From assembly GCA_030867875.1 (NCBI GenBank), contig JAOWCC010000655.1:12236269-12300268 (forward strand): a stretch of 64,000 nucleotides of DNA, in the 5' to 3' direction. This stretch comes from Actinernus sp. WN-2022. Its lineage: Eukaryota > Cnidaria > Anthozoa > Actiniaria > Actinernidae. Under the pieces are notes generated by a model that did not search any database, was not told the origin of the DNA, and saw only the letters and a list, made by a program, of their open reading frames with translations. Each line of letters starts with the position of its first letter. Within the stretch, counting starts at the first letter, position 1. Position numbers and translations under genes: made by a program. Positions 14,001 to 29,000 of the stretch are shown here, piece after piece.

Positions 14001-17000
14001 TTTTCTGTGATGTCACAATACTAATTGAGTTGTTTACATCTTCCAACTTTGAAGAATTCCCACGGGGGTTGAATGCCCAGGGCTCGCAGTCTATGTAAAT
14101 CGAGCTTAGTTTCTTTCTTTTTTTCAGGCTAAACAGAGAAAGTTTTTTTTTTTTGGAAACAAATATGTTAAGTTTTGGAAGTATCATGCAACACCACAAA
14201 AGAGAAATATTTGATACAAAACAAGGGTTGATTTCACCCGCTTTATTTTGCAAGAGCTGTACTTGGGAGTTTATAAAATACAAGCAAAAAAGCCACTATG
14301 TTTTAAGGTGAATATTTTGTATTTACTGTTTGTATTTTACAGACATGTCAGCCTACAATTACCCTATATCATTATGACGTCACGGCTTGTTTATGAGGGG
14401 GACAGAATCGACTTGAACAATAGAATTTTGAACTATAAAATCTGCTCTGCTGAGGAAAATTTAACTTCGAATTGTCTGGTTTCCAGTATCAGCTGTATCA
14501 ATGTTTATCCCACAATATTTACCGTATTTGGTGGCTGTTACCGCTATTCTACGTTCTTCAAAATGCATTTGATAGCGATTTCCTTTGTGTTGTTGCTGTT
14601 GTGTCCCCCTCCCACGACCGTGATCCTTAGCGTTTAAACAATAGATTGTTTTGATTTGACGTCATAATGATATAGGTCAATTACAATCTACTAACTCGGG
14701 TGCGATTTGCATGATTTGCGCGATGGAAAAAGTGCGCGATTGACGCGATAGAAAAAGGGCGCGATTGGCGCGAAATGTGTGATTTGCGCGATCGAAGGCA
14801 AAAAAGGTACGATGAAAGCTTGGAACGAGTGTTTTTTTCGACATTGATTTTTTTCTAACGCTAGTTTTTGACTGATATTTCTTTTGAAGAAAGCATAAAA
14901 TAAAAGAAAACCACAACATTTTGTGCCGAATTTCAAGTGCACTTCACCTCAAAATACATATGCAAATTTTCTTCTCCGATATTTCTTAAACAATAAAAAT
15001 TCATTGCGATGTGGAGTCAAAATCGGGTGGAAAATGACGAACTTTTTCAGACAGAATTCGAACAAATTCTTTTTTTTTTTTTAAATAAAACCATTTTCGA
15101 AAGTATTTTGCTCGTTTTTCTGTGCACCTAGACTGAAGTTTTATTTTCTAAAGTCCTACGGTTATAGGATGTTTAGATTTTGAGAAAAATAATAAATAGT
15201 ATTGTTAGAATTTTATGTTACGCTCGTGTACACCAACTCCGTGCACAAGGCCAATAGAGTAAGGCAAATCGAAGGGAAACTGCATGTAGTTACCTATAGT
15301 TTGATTTGGCAAGAAGTTAGAGTTAGCCAGTGTTGAAATTAATGGAAGTAACTGAGTCTGAATATAATTATAGTACAATCAAGTAGAAATTTCCTTGGGT
15401 ATATTTAACAGCTACATGTATGTAGCTAAGCTACACCTTACCATTTGGCTCTCCAACCCATGCAAGACCAAGTACACCATTGTCAAAGTCTCTGTAAGTG
15501 AATATATATGCTAAGCAGAATTCTTCATTAATCCTTTGTTGGGAGTTAATCTCAAGGAGCTTCTCAACGCCAATGTTTTTATTGCTGTAAGGGTTATCAC
15601 CACCAGTATCACTGGAGTCATTTACAAGCATACGTCCCACTACAAACACAATACCTGCAGAGGCAAAGAAAAATACATGTATATGTTAAAACTAGAATAC
15701 TGAACAAAATCAGCACATTCTTTTGGGAGTATATTCAAATGACTTCATCACTTTTATATTTCATCACTTTTATTTTCAATTTTTCAATTACACATTACTG
15801 TGGAATAGCCCTGCAACTCATTATTTTATTAAGTGCACCCCAAGGACTCATACTCACACAATTTGTAACAAAATCACTGATAACCACCAGAAATTCAATG
15901 GATTTTCATACATGTAGCTACAGCTGTAATTTTACTTTTCAAGTTCACAGGTGCACAGGAACATGAATGAATAATGATTAATGAATAAGCCCCACATTTG
16001 AGGCAATATTTTGTTACTTTCAAAATCTGAAAGGTCAACAGGCTGTGTGCAACAAGGGCATAAGTGACTACTGATCACATTCTAAATTCTCCTTCAAATT
16101 CTTTGTTTTCTAAGGGGGAATTAGAATGTGATCAGGTGTTACTTCTTCCCTTATTGTACACAGCCCTTCAAATATAACCTTACCATCGGCTCTACCATCT
16201 CCATTGAAATCTGTTGCATGGTAGATAGTGTTCACTGCTCTGACATGTTCTGTCATTAGGAGGACAGCACGTTCTTTGCTGTCTCCTGCAATGTATTTGG
16301 TGAACAAATGGTCTGCCTGCATTGTAAAGAAAAACATTGGATTTAAATACTATCTACTGTAGTTCCAGTATAAAACCACTAATGCTGCCCTGTATTGTTC
16401 CGTCCAGTCAGAAAATTATAACTTCTTAAAGCAGTCGAGTTAGAGGAGCAAAAACTACTGAAAAGGTTATAAATACAGTAAGGAGAATTAAAGTGCTACT
16501 GGGATCAAATTACACTTTTTCTGTTTGCTTCAGCTTCGGAAAGTAAAACTCTGATTATTTTAGCCATAAGTTCCAGCTCAGACTGCCCACCATCACTCAG
16601 ATTACAAAGTGATCCTTTGTTTTTAAAGTGTTACTCTCCTGAATCACTGACGTCACTCTCGCTTTGTCTTAAGCATCGTGTGCATTGGCTGCTCAAATTG
16701 CTTCCGCAAAATTCGGTCTATTTTTAGCACAAAACGAGTCTGTGCCGTCGTATAGACCCAATGGGGTAGATGGACACTCCTAGTAATGGGCTCCTGACAT
16801 CATCTATTAAGCAACATCTACAATGTGACACAGCGAAGTAGAAGGCATTCTATAAGGTTCTAATTTTGAGTATACAAGCTCTCTAGATGTTCCTATATAA
16901 AAATTACCCATTCATTGTGTATATACTAATTAAAAGTAGCCACATAAAGAACGTCCAAATCGGCATCAGTGAGCATGGCCAAATAACTAAAATTAACACC

Positions 17001-20000
17001 ATTTTTTTACTTATAGTTGCAATTTGAAGAAATGTTGGTGAGCTATTAACAAAATGAAACTACATATTTTACATGTGTGTGTTTAATGTTAATACATGTA
17101 TGATGTTGTTTTGACGTCATAAGTGAAGCCCCTTTTTTTGGTGAAATTCCCCCTTTAATAATAAACGTTACAAATAGACTACACCATCAAAGGGCCTTCA
17201 TGACACACATTCATTTGGCGCAAATTTGAACATTCTACGACGATTACAGCCAAAGTTATAGAGGAATGAATGTTGCTATGGTATTAACATAGCTAAAAAA
17301 ATGAGGTTATATTCCTTTTACGATTTCACATCCTTCTACCAAAATTCAATCGACTTTTTACAATATAGAACTCATGCCATTTTTAAGGTTGTTTGTGCCC
17401 ACTGTGTTACATGGCTTCTGTATGGGAAGTTATGCCGACCACAAAGTAACCAATCATACATATAATAAAGATATTTCATCAATACGATAATATTGTTGAA
17501 TGTGAGTTTTTCCTTAGCTTTTTTTGGCAAGCCTGGTTCCCACTTGTCAGGCCAAAGTTAGGGGTGTGACTTATACATGACTGTACATGTACAGTCATGT
17601 ATGTGAGATGCAGCTTTAATATGTGAGGAAATACGGTAGTTGCAAGTTGGACCATTTATAAAATGGTCAATACAACCATTGTCTTGTTAATAGTCACAAA
17701 CCTAGGTACAAAATAGGTACAAAATGTATGTAGTTGATCGCTACAAACACATTATTATTACATAGAGGATATTACACGGCTGCGTGGAGATACAAATCTT
17801 ATCTTAGAGTGTTGATGAAATATCTTACGAGTGAGCGCAGCGAACGAGTAAGATATTTCATTTACACAAGAAGATAAAATCTGTATCTCCAAGCGGCCAT
17901 GTAATGTTCTGTTTAATACATACATGTATGTATAAAATTATCGATGAAATACCAGTTTGAATATCTTACTAAAAAGGCTAGAAATCTTTGAAAGCAAGTC
18001 ATATTTTCAAAAGTGATATCTTCACGTTTGAAGATATTGTTTAATATGATTTTTAGAAAGAAATATACACTGGTATTTCATCGAAAAATATATATTAAAA
18101 AGGTATATGTTACCCAAGTGTGAGACTGTTCTATACAGTAATTGCATGGCTGTTAATGGATATGATCTACATACATGTACATTGACAGTATTAATGATGA
18201 ACTCTGATTGGTTGAGACAGGGGTAATCTTCATGCTTTAGATACAGTTTTACTCCATTTAACAAATTCATATACATGTACATGCAATAGTTTACCATGGT
18301 ACCACATTTTGTGTCATCACATGGTGAAGATTGTTGTGACAAATCAATTGTTTTTTGATAATGAAAAACATGGTAAACAAAATGGCATATAAATATACTG
18401 TACCACTGACAGCAAACTAAATGCACATGTATCATATTTTTATACTGTAACTATATTACATAACTACAGTAACACAACAAATGGTAGATTGTCAAGCAGC
18501 ATATACATGTACTGTAGCCTTGAAAAGAAGGGAAATTGTGTGGGATAAGTAATTCTAGTGCACATTATCACTGTATTTCCAATGGCAATAAGCCTAATAG
18601 TATATAGAAAATACATGTAAGTAACTGAATGTCAAGTTGTTGTAAAAATTGAGTGACTGCTCCTATGAAATGTGCAGGTCTGTGCAATGCATTTACCTGC
18701 ATGTATAATGTGCATGCCTTCTTGTTGTCGTCCACTGGACTGACAGCTCGACGGTACCGTTGAATAACTGGCTCATATTTGCTGTGTTCTCCCTCAAACA
18801 CAGAGTCCTCCACAACAGAAGACTGGACCTTCCTCATCCATTGTTTAGTTTTATCACTGAGCCCACAGCCACTACCATGTGGAAAGGGATAATGGACATC
18901 CCTACTATGGTAAATGACAGAGTGGAAGGGTTGTTTTCCTTTGAAGTACTTCTTAGCATGTTCAACATGATATTCATCATTATTAATATGGATCTTCCCT
19001 TCGAATACACCATCGAGAATGAACCCATGTACTAGAGACTTGTCATACCCTGAATAAAAAATATATATATCGAGTATTGAATTGAAACAAATTCAAGCAT
19101 ATTATATTATTTTATTAATGAACAAGTTTATCAGTCTCACCAGAGGTACAATTGTACGGGTCATTCCACGGTATTTTGGACATGAAGACCTGTTTTTAAA
19201 ATGTTTTCCAACAGACCTAAAGTGTTCATAGAATTGTAGCTAGGTGATGAGTTTATTTTAAAATATGACTTTTTGGTAGCAGGTCGACATTGATGCATAA
19301 ATTATAATCAATTACAATAAAAGCCAAAATGGCCGTTGCGGAGGGGACAAATCAATCACTTATTTATAAATTAAACAAAAAACTGAAATCTTTCAAAACT
19401 TATCATGACATAAACTATTCCTTGTTCCTTTTAAAAAGCAGTTGTTACATGCTGACTCTTTGGTCAGAGTCACATGGTAGACATTGTCCATTTGGTAAAT
19501 GTCCCGTCCGCAACATTTTCACACCTTAAAGTTTATGTTATTAGTGGTCAAATAGTCATATTAGGTACACAGTATGATAACTTCTGATTTATACCTGGAG
19601 GTATATTGTGCTGTATTGTAAAGTTCCTGGGCTCTCCATTTAAAGGTTTAAATAAGTTCTATTTTATGTTGCGGAGGGGACATTTCTGTTGCGGAGGGTA
19701 CATGTTCTAAGAGGTGAATCTAAATGATATTCAAAAATGTGTAAGTAAAATAGTACAGTTAAAACAAGATATTATAGTGTTTCTTTATTCATGTCTAATT
19801 ATAGTAAGTAACCCAAGACACATTTAAAAGTTAACAATAAACCAGGCTTTTCATTTAAATTCTAGTAAAACCACAGGTAGCCCTACATTCTAACTACAAT
19901 GTGCATGTACAGTTTAATTTGTATGAGTCTGCTTGTGCTAAATATAAATTACAGCAGCTCAAAGTTCTGAAAAATCTTTTTATACACATGTATGTATGAA

Positions 20001-23000
20001 AGTTTTCACCATCATTTTGGAGATTTTTAATCCATTGTTCCCATTAGGCATTAGCTGTCACTTTCCTCTTTTTCCAATTTGCTGTTGCTTTTCTCCTCTC
20101 TGCTAAAACATCTGCTGACAGCTTTTTTACAAATGAATATGATATATATAGCTTTGCATAATTCAAGTAATTTCCCATCATATATTTTAAGTTGTACATA
20201 ATCGAACAGTACTTAATGCAGAATGCTGGTAAATCCTGTACTGAGTATGTGCAGTAGGAAGCAATGAATTGTGGGTAATTACAATGACATGTGCTCTGAT
20301 TTAATATGGCTTCTCTGTAGGGTCATTTTGATGTTCCTTGCTTTGTTGGTGAATTACTACATGTATGTCCTCTAATACAGAAAGGAGTAGAATTAAATTA
20401 AATAAATAAATATAATAATGTATTATAAGTGTGAACAAAATGTCTCCTCCGCAACGTCCCCTCTGCAACAGGTCACAGTCTAAATGAAACCAGTTTTGAT
20501 AAGAATATAGCAAATGCAGCTGCACTTTCTAACCATTAATCTAAAATAGATAAAGTACTCTTTGGCACAAAATATATACATTAAAAATTCATTGCAGAAT
20601 CAGAGAAAATTTCACTTAAACCTGGTAAATTAAGAATAGCAAATTCTCTGAGTCCCATCCGCAATAGTAACTTATCTTATTACAGTATTCCATCAGTACT
20701 ATGCAAAGAGAATAACAACATTATAGTACATAGATATAATGGATATCCACAATATAAAGGCAAAATTGATCAGCTCTAATTATTTTATATCAAGCTGTTG
20801 GCATGAAAACTGCTTCTGAATGTCCCCTCTGCAACATACATGTACATAATACCATGGAATGACCCGTACATGACTTGGTACAAATCACAGTATCAGTATT
20901 TTGGTTTTCAAGATTAAAACATATGCTCCAAATATTCTCACAAGGCTAGGATATTTTTTCAGAGAGCTGCTAGCCAAGGCTAGGGTACAGTACATGTATG
21001 TATGTACATGTACTAGCCCAGGTTACTGAAAAGTTATATTAAAAGACTGTTATTAAGCTCCAAGAAAATAAAAAATAACACCGAAATGTAGTTTTAAAAC
21101 TTAGCAATGTTACATACATGTATACCAAAACCTCTGTTAAAAAAACCCGATATTGATGGAGAAAAAAGCAAAACGAAGTTGTTAAACCAGAAGTACAAGG
21201 TTCTCTTTGATTGACAGCATAACAAGTGCTCACTCACTAGACAGACATGTACCGAAAGTGTGGGAAGGCTAGCGCATAATTCAATTATTCCATCGGTTGT
21301 TGACCTCATGTCTTCCCAAAGGCAAGCAGGATGCCCATTGGACAGCAAAGAAAAACAAATTAAACTAGCCCACAAAATGCAAATGAAGCCATTGAAGAGA
21401 AGTTCTTGCAAACCTGACATGGGTTCACATTCAGGCTCTGATGGGAATGATTGGCCAAGAGATTGCTAATGCGTCGAAGCAGGGCTTCAGATTGGTGCAC
21501 TCTGGAAAGCTAGATTTTTCAAATGCTCTTTAAAGGGGCTATGTCATGGTACTGTGCATGTATCGAGTAATCGCTCATTTAGTGCCTGTTAATTGGATAC
21601 CAACAGTTAAACTTCCCTCCCACAATGCTTGATTGAAAGGATTTTCAATATTTTCCCTGGAAACTGTTTATATAGACTATTTGTTAGTCATTTTTGCATA
21701 TTTGCTTTAATTTTAAGCATCCCACATGGCCGAGAGGTTCGTTAGTTCATATCAAAATCAGTGGAAATAGCTCTTTCCGGCCCGGAAAAACGAATGTAAA
21801 GTCTTACCATGACACAGCCCCTTTAATTCTAGTTCTTTTAGACTGCTAGCTATAGCAAGTCCTTTCTACTCTGGACACTAATTTCCATACTTGTCTTGTA
21901 AGCACAAAGTCATAGCTAAACATGGTTGGCCCAACATGGTTGAACATAGCACATGTCTGAGTTTAGATCGGCGAGTATGGACTGTCATTAACTCTGTCAG
22001 TTTTGTACTGACAGTGCTATCAAAAGTGATCGTATATTTTCTTGACAGCTCCACCCCCTAATACTCCCTAGCTAGGGAGATGTGTGGGATTTCTCAGTCG
22101 CTTTTATTTGAGGTGGCTGAAACCCCTAAAAACTAGTTCAAAATAAGAGGCTGTAAACTAAAGAAAACATAATTATACAGTATTGGATTATTGCAGACTT
22201 TTATATATCACCATTTAGGATACAATTGGGAATACAATTGGAACGTTTCGTTCAAATAATTTATGTCTCGCCGACAGAGAAGAAAGAAGTAGATAGTAGA
22301 GAAATGGAAACTTCGCAATATTAATATTATTCGAGATCAAGAACCAAATTGAAGTAGCAGATATAGGGAATACTCTCCTTCATACCACCGGAAAGTGCTG
22401 CTAATTTAAACAATGGAACATCAAAGTAATTAACGGAGAAACCTGCTGAGAATTGAATCTAATTGTTGGCATGAAGAACTCTGTGAAATATTGTACACAG
22501 AGCATTCATGATTACTGACAATTTGACACAACGTTTAACCAAGCACACAGTGCTTAAGAAGCACTGGCAGACTGTTGAAAATTTAGAGACTCTTTTTGGG
22601 ACAGCAATATCTATCATTAAACTACCGTATTTTATCATGTACAAGCCGCACCCCTAACTTCAGCCTGATAAACAGAAGCTTGTTTTTGCCGAAAGGTTTA
22701 GGAAAAACCTCGTGTATAAATTCAGTAGGAGTAGTCTTGTGTTCGAGTTCATAAATGCCCGTAATTGAAGCAAAACTTCTTCATAAGAGATTGTCATATT
22801 ACAACAACAAATTGGTTACAACTTTCCTTGTCCTTTCTTGTGTACATTTTAACCTGCTTTCTTTAAATCACTTCAGAATTCTTCTGCTGTTGTTCCCCCA
22901 TTAACCAACAACATATTTAAGGAACTTCATTCCTTTAAGCGCACAAGAAAGTACGATTTTCTGGCGAAACTATATGAGCATGTGTCTGAGTCCGTGGTCC

Positions 23001-26000
23001 GCCATCTTGGATTTTCAAAGAGGCCTGGGGTGAGAGTTTTCTCAAACGTCTGATCGAGCGTGAGCTCTGAAGTTGAACATGAACTCGATGAGAATTATAT
23101 TTGAAAATTTGAAGGCTTCCAATACCAATTATGGCCTTTAACAACACTGGGAACCATTTGAGGAGTTACTGTAGCAGAGAAGATGACACGCAACTGGACA
23201 GCTAGTTTTCTTTGGAAAGCGAAGCCTGAGAAGAGTTTGAGTAGAAATCTTGCTGACACTCGTGTTCTGTGAATTGAACGTGCCATTTCTATTGTTCATA
23301 TGGCTTTGTTTACGGCCATTGCAAAGTAACGTTTTCTAAAAACACTCACATATAAGCCGCACCCCCAACTTTGTGGTAATTTTTTGATACTTTCAAAATC
23401 TGAAAGTCAAAAAAGGTGTGGCTTATACGTGATAAAATACGGTATTTCACTTGCATGAACACTCGACTGTGATTTTGGTGCAGGTTACTGAGTTCTGCCT
23501 ATAATGTCACGAGTCATTTTGTCAAGCTGCTGACAGATCTGTCAAAACTGTTCAATGGGTATTTCCCATTTCTGTGCTGCCAAGGAATACAAAACTTACA
23601 AAAGAGTCAGCCATGTTCAACCATTGGGCCATGTTTAGCCATGCGGCTTCGCACTCATTTAGAAATTGGGAATAGAAGGGACTTGGTAGCAGTCTACTAA
23701 TTTTTGAAAGCTCCAACTCAAGACAAAGTTACTCGATTGGTCTGAAAATTTCACAAATCAATAACAATAGATTGATATCTCACCTACAAATTTGTGTCTG
23801 GGAATTGGGAAATTTTAAACAGAGCTCTTGACAGCCTTTAATTTGCCACATATCTACATTGTACTCAGATTATGTTTTCCCACTTTTATGGAAAGCATTA
23901 TAACTTTTGAACTAAATCGAAATTTGATAATTCCAGACATGATTTTGCAATACAATTCCTCCGACATGATAATTGAAGCAAACAGATTTAAAAACCTTAA
24001 AATATTTTCTGCACTGGAGCTTCTGAAGGCTACACGTATCTCACTAGATAGGAGAAACGGGATGGCGGAAAATTCAAGATTTTCAAATAATTCAAATATT
24101 TTAATATATTCTTGTAGCCAATTTTATAAGCTTTAAAATGTGAGGTAATTAATATTCTACAATGTTTCCTTGAGGTGCAACATATTTTACACTGGAAACG
24201 TACCCTGAAGGTATCTGGTAACCTTAGTGTTTTTATGTCTTTTCAAGCATCTGGCATGCATAAACCATAGAGGAAATAATATTTGAAGATGGCTGATGAT
24301 TGCAACTGCAGGACTGCATCCTTGATCATAGCCTACATGTACCAGTTACCAGCCTTCCATGTACATGGATTGTACAGTACAAGTATGTAGTGTAATTACA
24401 GTACTTGGAATACAATGTATCATACTGTAGATACAAAGTTTGCTTCAGTTACTGAAGCAAGTTACAGAGTTCTGCCAAAATTATGTATCGAGTTAATATT
24501 TTGAAAAGCCAGTGACAGATCTAATCTTACCAATGGCATTTCCCATTGCTGGGCTGACAGGGAATATAAAACTTACAAAAGAGTTCTCCTCTAAACCAAC
24601 TGAAGCCATGTTGTACAAAGTTCAGCCATGGTTTTATGCTAACCTTGTACATGTACTGTATTATTATTTATCAAACTCATTAATAATGTATGAAGCAAAA
24701 ACAAAGGAAATCACTGACCGATAAGTGATCTTAAAATCTGATACAGATTTTGTCCTGATTTACATAAACTTTGGCTTCGATTTTCTTGGCCAAAATAAGT
24801 CGTATTGTCTGATTATTTGCCAAAATAACTGAAAACATGACTCTCTACAATGTACATCTAGACGTTTGATAAGATAAAGAATTTGTGTCCGATCTTTATC
24901 CGATTTACAAACTCTTGCTTTCAGCTTGAGTTTGTAAATCGGATAAAGATCGGCCACTCATTCTTTATCTATTACATAGAAATTAGCGGAATACATTTTG
25001 AAGAAGGGACTTCCTAGCAGTCTGCATGTATATTATTGTTATTTAGTTTGTTTTAGCCAATCAGATTAAGTACTGCAATGTTTATAGAATTCTTGCAACA
25101 TTCTAAGGCCTTTTAAATAAATTGAATGACCACAAAGAATTTTTTTGTCATACTACATTGTAGAACAATAACAAATAATTTAATTTGATGTAAAAAGTCT
25201 GCTAGCCCACCAGGTTTAAAATGTGACTTGATTTGCTTCTTTTTCTAGCCCAAAAGCAAATTCCATAACCCCAAGCTACAAATGTATAATATACACGTAC
25301 AGAATAATGTTCAAGCAAACAATACAATAGGCTTTTAATTTCTTAAAGTTAATTATTTCAAATTATTATCCTTTAATATTTATGCCAAAGAACTGGGAGA
25401 TATTAGCCATACTATGCTAGCCAGCAAAAACAAAAACAAAAGGATGGCATTCATGATTATACTTACCAAGTACTTCTCCTTTGACTACTTTGAAAGGGTC
25501 AAATACTACATTGTCCACTGTAAAGTCACTGCTGAAAATTGAGGTGTCTCTTCTAAGGCGAATTCTGAACTTTCTGAAATTGAAACCAATGAATAGAGAA
25601 GATATATGATTTGTCAAACTAGATTATCCCATTTTTTCCTTATACTGGAGAGAACAAAATATCATACAATCACGTACATGATTGTATACAATGTATATCA
25701 TTCCATAAGATTTCAGAATTGTTTTTGTGTTGAGTATACAGTATTATAAAGTACATGTAAATGTACAGCTGGTTAACTACTGTACTTGATTGTACAAGTT
25801 AATACATTTATGTGTGCTTATTGTTCGACTTCCCACACATAAGAGTCAAAATTTAAAAAGTTATATGCGCAAAATTATGTGACTAGTTATATGAAAATTT
25901 GGTTGCAAGTTCGCATTGTTGTCACAAAAAAATGTAATCCAGCGGCCTTACGAAAAAGAACTGCGCCTGTGAAATATTTACATCTACCTGCCCGCCAAAA

Positions 26001-29000
26001 CAAACAAAGTCTGATACATGTACATGTATATGTACAACTGCATATGATCTAGAAACTGGGTTATAATAATGAAAAAAATACTGCATCACATCTAGAAATA
26101 CTGGAACACAATGTTGCAATATTATTTCAGGGGATGAATTACTGAAAAAGCCAGAGCTACAGGTACATGTACATGACTTGTATAACAGTGATCTGTTGTC
26201 TACAGACTTATAAATGGAGAAAATGCATTTGTTTTGTTGGAGACTTTTTTTCCATTTCCTTGATTTTAACCACTTTTAGATGTTTTCAATATCGGCTCAT
26301 TCTGTACTCCAGTACACTGTAAGAATCACACTAGAAACACTTGGATCTTGGATATTTACTTCCATTCTAGTATACATACATGTACATGTATGTATGCTAA
26401 TACCAGAAGATATAAAATTAAAATATAAAATAATAATGTTCAATATCAATATTTAAAGACTAGCCGTTTAAAACAATTCGGATAAAACCTGTCCACATAA
26501 CATATTATGACTGGCACACAATGGAAATACTCTTGAAATATCTCTCTCACTTTTTGTACTGAGCAATGATTTCTAATGGTTACTTTCTTGTGATTTGAGC
26601 CATCATCATAGCCTGGTCTGCCCATTATCAATGCTAAATAAATGTTTAAGTTAACATGCGTGAACTACAATGTACTGTAAGTTTCCCAATCAAGAACTCT
26701 GGAAACAGATGTGCAGGATGCAATGGGTGAAATTGAGAGTAGGACTAAATAGCGTACAATGATAACATTAATAATAGTATTTAGTAGGGCAAACATGTAC
26801 AATTACTGGTGACCCAGTAGCATACAATGTACATTGTGGCCCTCATGCAACTGTATAAGCACCTGTGGGGGTTTCATATACATGTAGAAGCCAGCTACTA
26901 ATGCAGCTATGGCAGATACTTGATTGTGTACTGTAGTATTTCATACTCAGCAACTTTTTTGTCTCTGATGCCTATACTTTTCAAATTCATAAAAACCCTG
27001 AAACATGAACTTCAGCATGTATGGAAATGTAGTTGTACATACATGTACATGTAAGATATACATGTATTGCACCAGTCAGGCAGATATTTTTAATTTCATG
27101 ATTTGTTAAAAAAAATTGTTACAGCAGGCTGAGTATTACAGCTTACAGCTAGTGGTGGGGGCCTGCTTTTACTTCTCACACACTCCCCACTACATTAACT
27201 GGGAGGGAGAAAAACCCTCGAATGCAGATAAGGAATCAACAACAAACCTAACTCACACATGGTGCCCGAGCCGGGACTAAACCCAGGACTGCAGCAGTGA
27301 GAGGCAAGTGTTTTTTACCACTGTGCCAACCCGCATCCTCTCTTTTGAATCCCTTTTGCATCCCTTCTTTTGAATAATTATGAATTATGATGCACTTTTG
27401 AAATGAGTTTTGAAATGCTACAATAATTGCTGCGAGCGTAGTGAGCTACAACACTAAACTTGACGTTACAACAGGAGGTGACCACACACACAGCTTTTCA
27501 CACATTATACGGCATTTCCTTGAAAAATATTTTGGGCCAATGGTCACCCACCAACCAGCCGTTGATCGCCTCGCTTTGACGCCCTGGGCTCAGAGGATAT
27601 GTCTCAGGTGTAGCATTTTCATGTTCACCGATCGCGATTTCAACACTGATTTCAAGTGGCCGGATACTGAAGTACCATTTTATCAAATTGTCATATCAAA
27701 CTCCACTTTATTAATAGCTGGAAGCATTCATCAGGGTCACAAACATTTTAGTGATGTAGAGAGAGGAAGACAACATTCTTTTACATGTACGAGATTTTCA
27801 GCGCTGTTGTGTGCCAAATCTAACCAGTTCAGCAGTGGACTTCTGACACAATCGATACTACAGTAATTATCCTTATCGAAGGAGACCTATTGTATGTCAT
27901 TTCGCTTTGCAATCGACTCATTCCAGATGCAGAGACAATATCGCTGAACAGTCTGCCCATTGAGCCATGTTGTTCTATGGAGAGTAGACTAGTACTTACA
28001 AATAGTCCTTCAGGACAGCTAACAAACCCTTCCGAGTACGGTAGCAAACAAGTCCCCAATGTGGAACAAATGACAACTCGTCCCATTTACCCCATATAAT
28101 TCCTCTTGCTTTTAAGCTTTTGCATTTTTCTAGGACATTTTTTTGTAATGAGTGTTGGCATGTTAAAAAGTGCATCACTCAGACACAATTGCAAATATTA
28201 TTAACTTTGAGTTGATGTTATAAATTGTTGATGTGGATGGTTGTATCTGGGTAGTGAGAAAACATTGACCTCCAGTCCATGGACTCCCAGTACATTTAGA
28301 GAGTCCATATACTGGGGGTCAGTATTTTCTCCACTCCCATTGAATTCTGCCATACAGCAAATTAATGTTATATATAGTTTGTGATTGCTCACACATTTCA
28401 ATAAAATATCTATATTAATTTACTTGTCTATAAATTATATAGATACTTCGGTTATCGATGTTGTGTTATTTTCTGTCCAAAATACACATTGTCTAATAAC
28501 CCAACACATCCTGCAGTCCCTGATCGAGCAAAGTATGATTTGCAAGTTTCTGTAGTTTTGATCAACTAGGAGTAATTATAGATTATGGCAAGTGCATTAG
28601 ACAAATTTGAATATGATTGTGGAACATAAGAATAGTTGATAATTTTCGATTAAAAAATTAAACAAAGGTAATAAAATAAATAAAGTGGTACAACATAGAG
28701 ATTTTTAGTTTGCTCAACTCACACTCGAACTAATATCACTAGTCAGTAGCTCTATGCATCCCCTGGCAGCACTGCACTTTCTATTAGAAACTTCTAGTTA
28801 TGTTATAACTTCATCAAGAACATGGCTCAAAGTTTGGATTCTGCTAGCATCTTCTATCAGCCTGTACTCTGCACTGGTACAAAATGTTTTTCCATACAGA
28901 GCAACAGCAACCCACTAAGATTTTGCTGGTACAATTTTTTATCCATAAAAATCTGCATGTACAGGCAATTTAACAGTTAAAATGGAATTTCCCTCTTATC

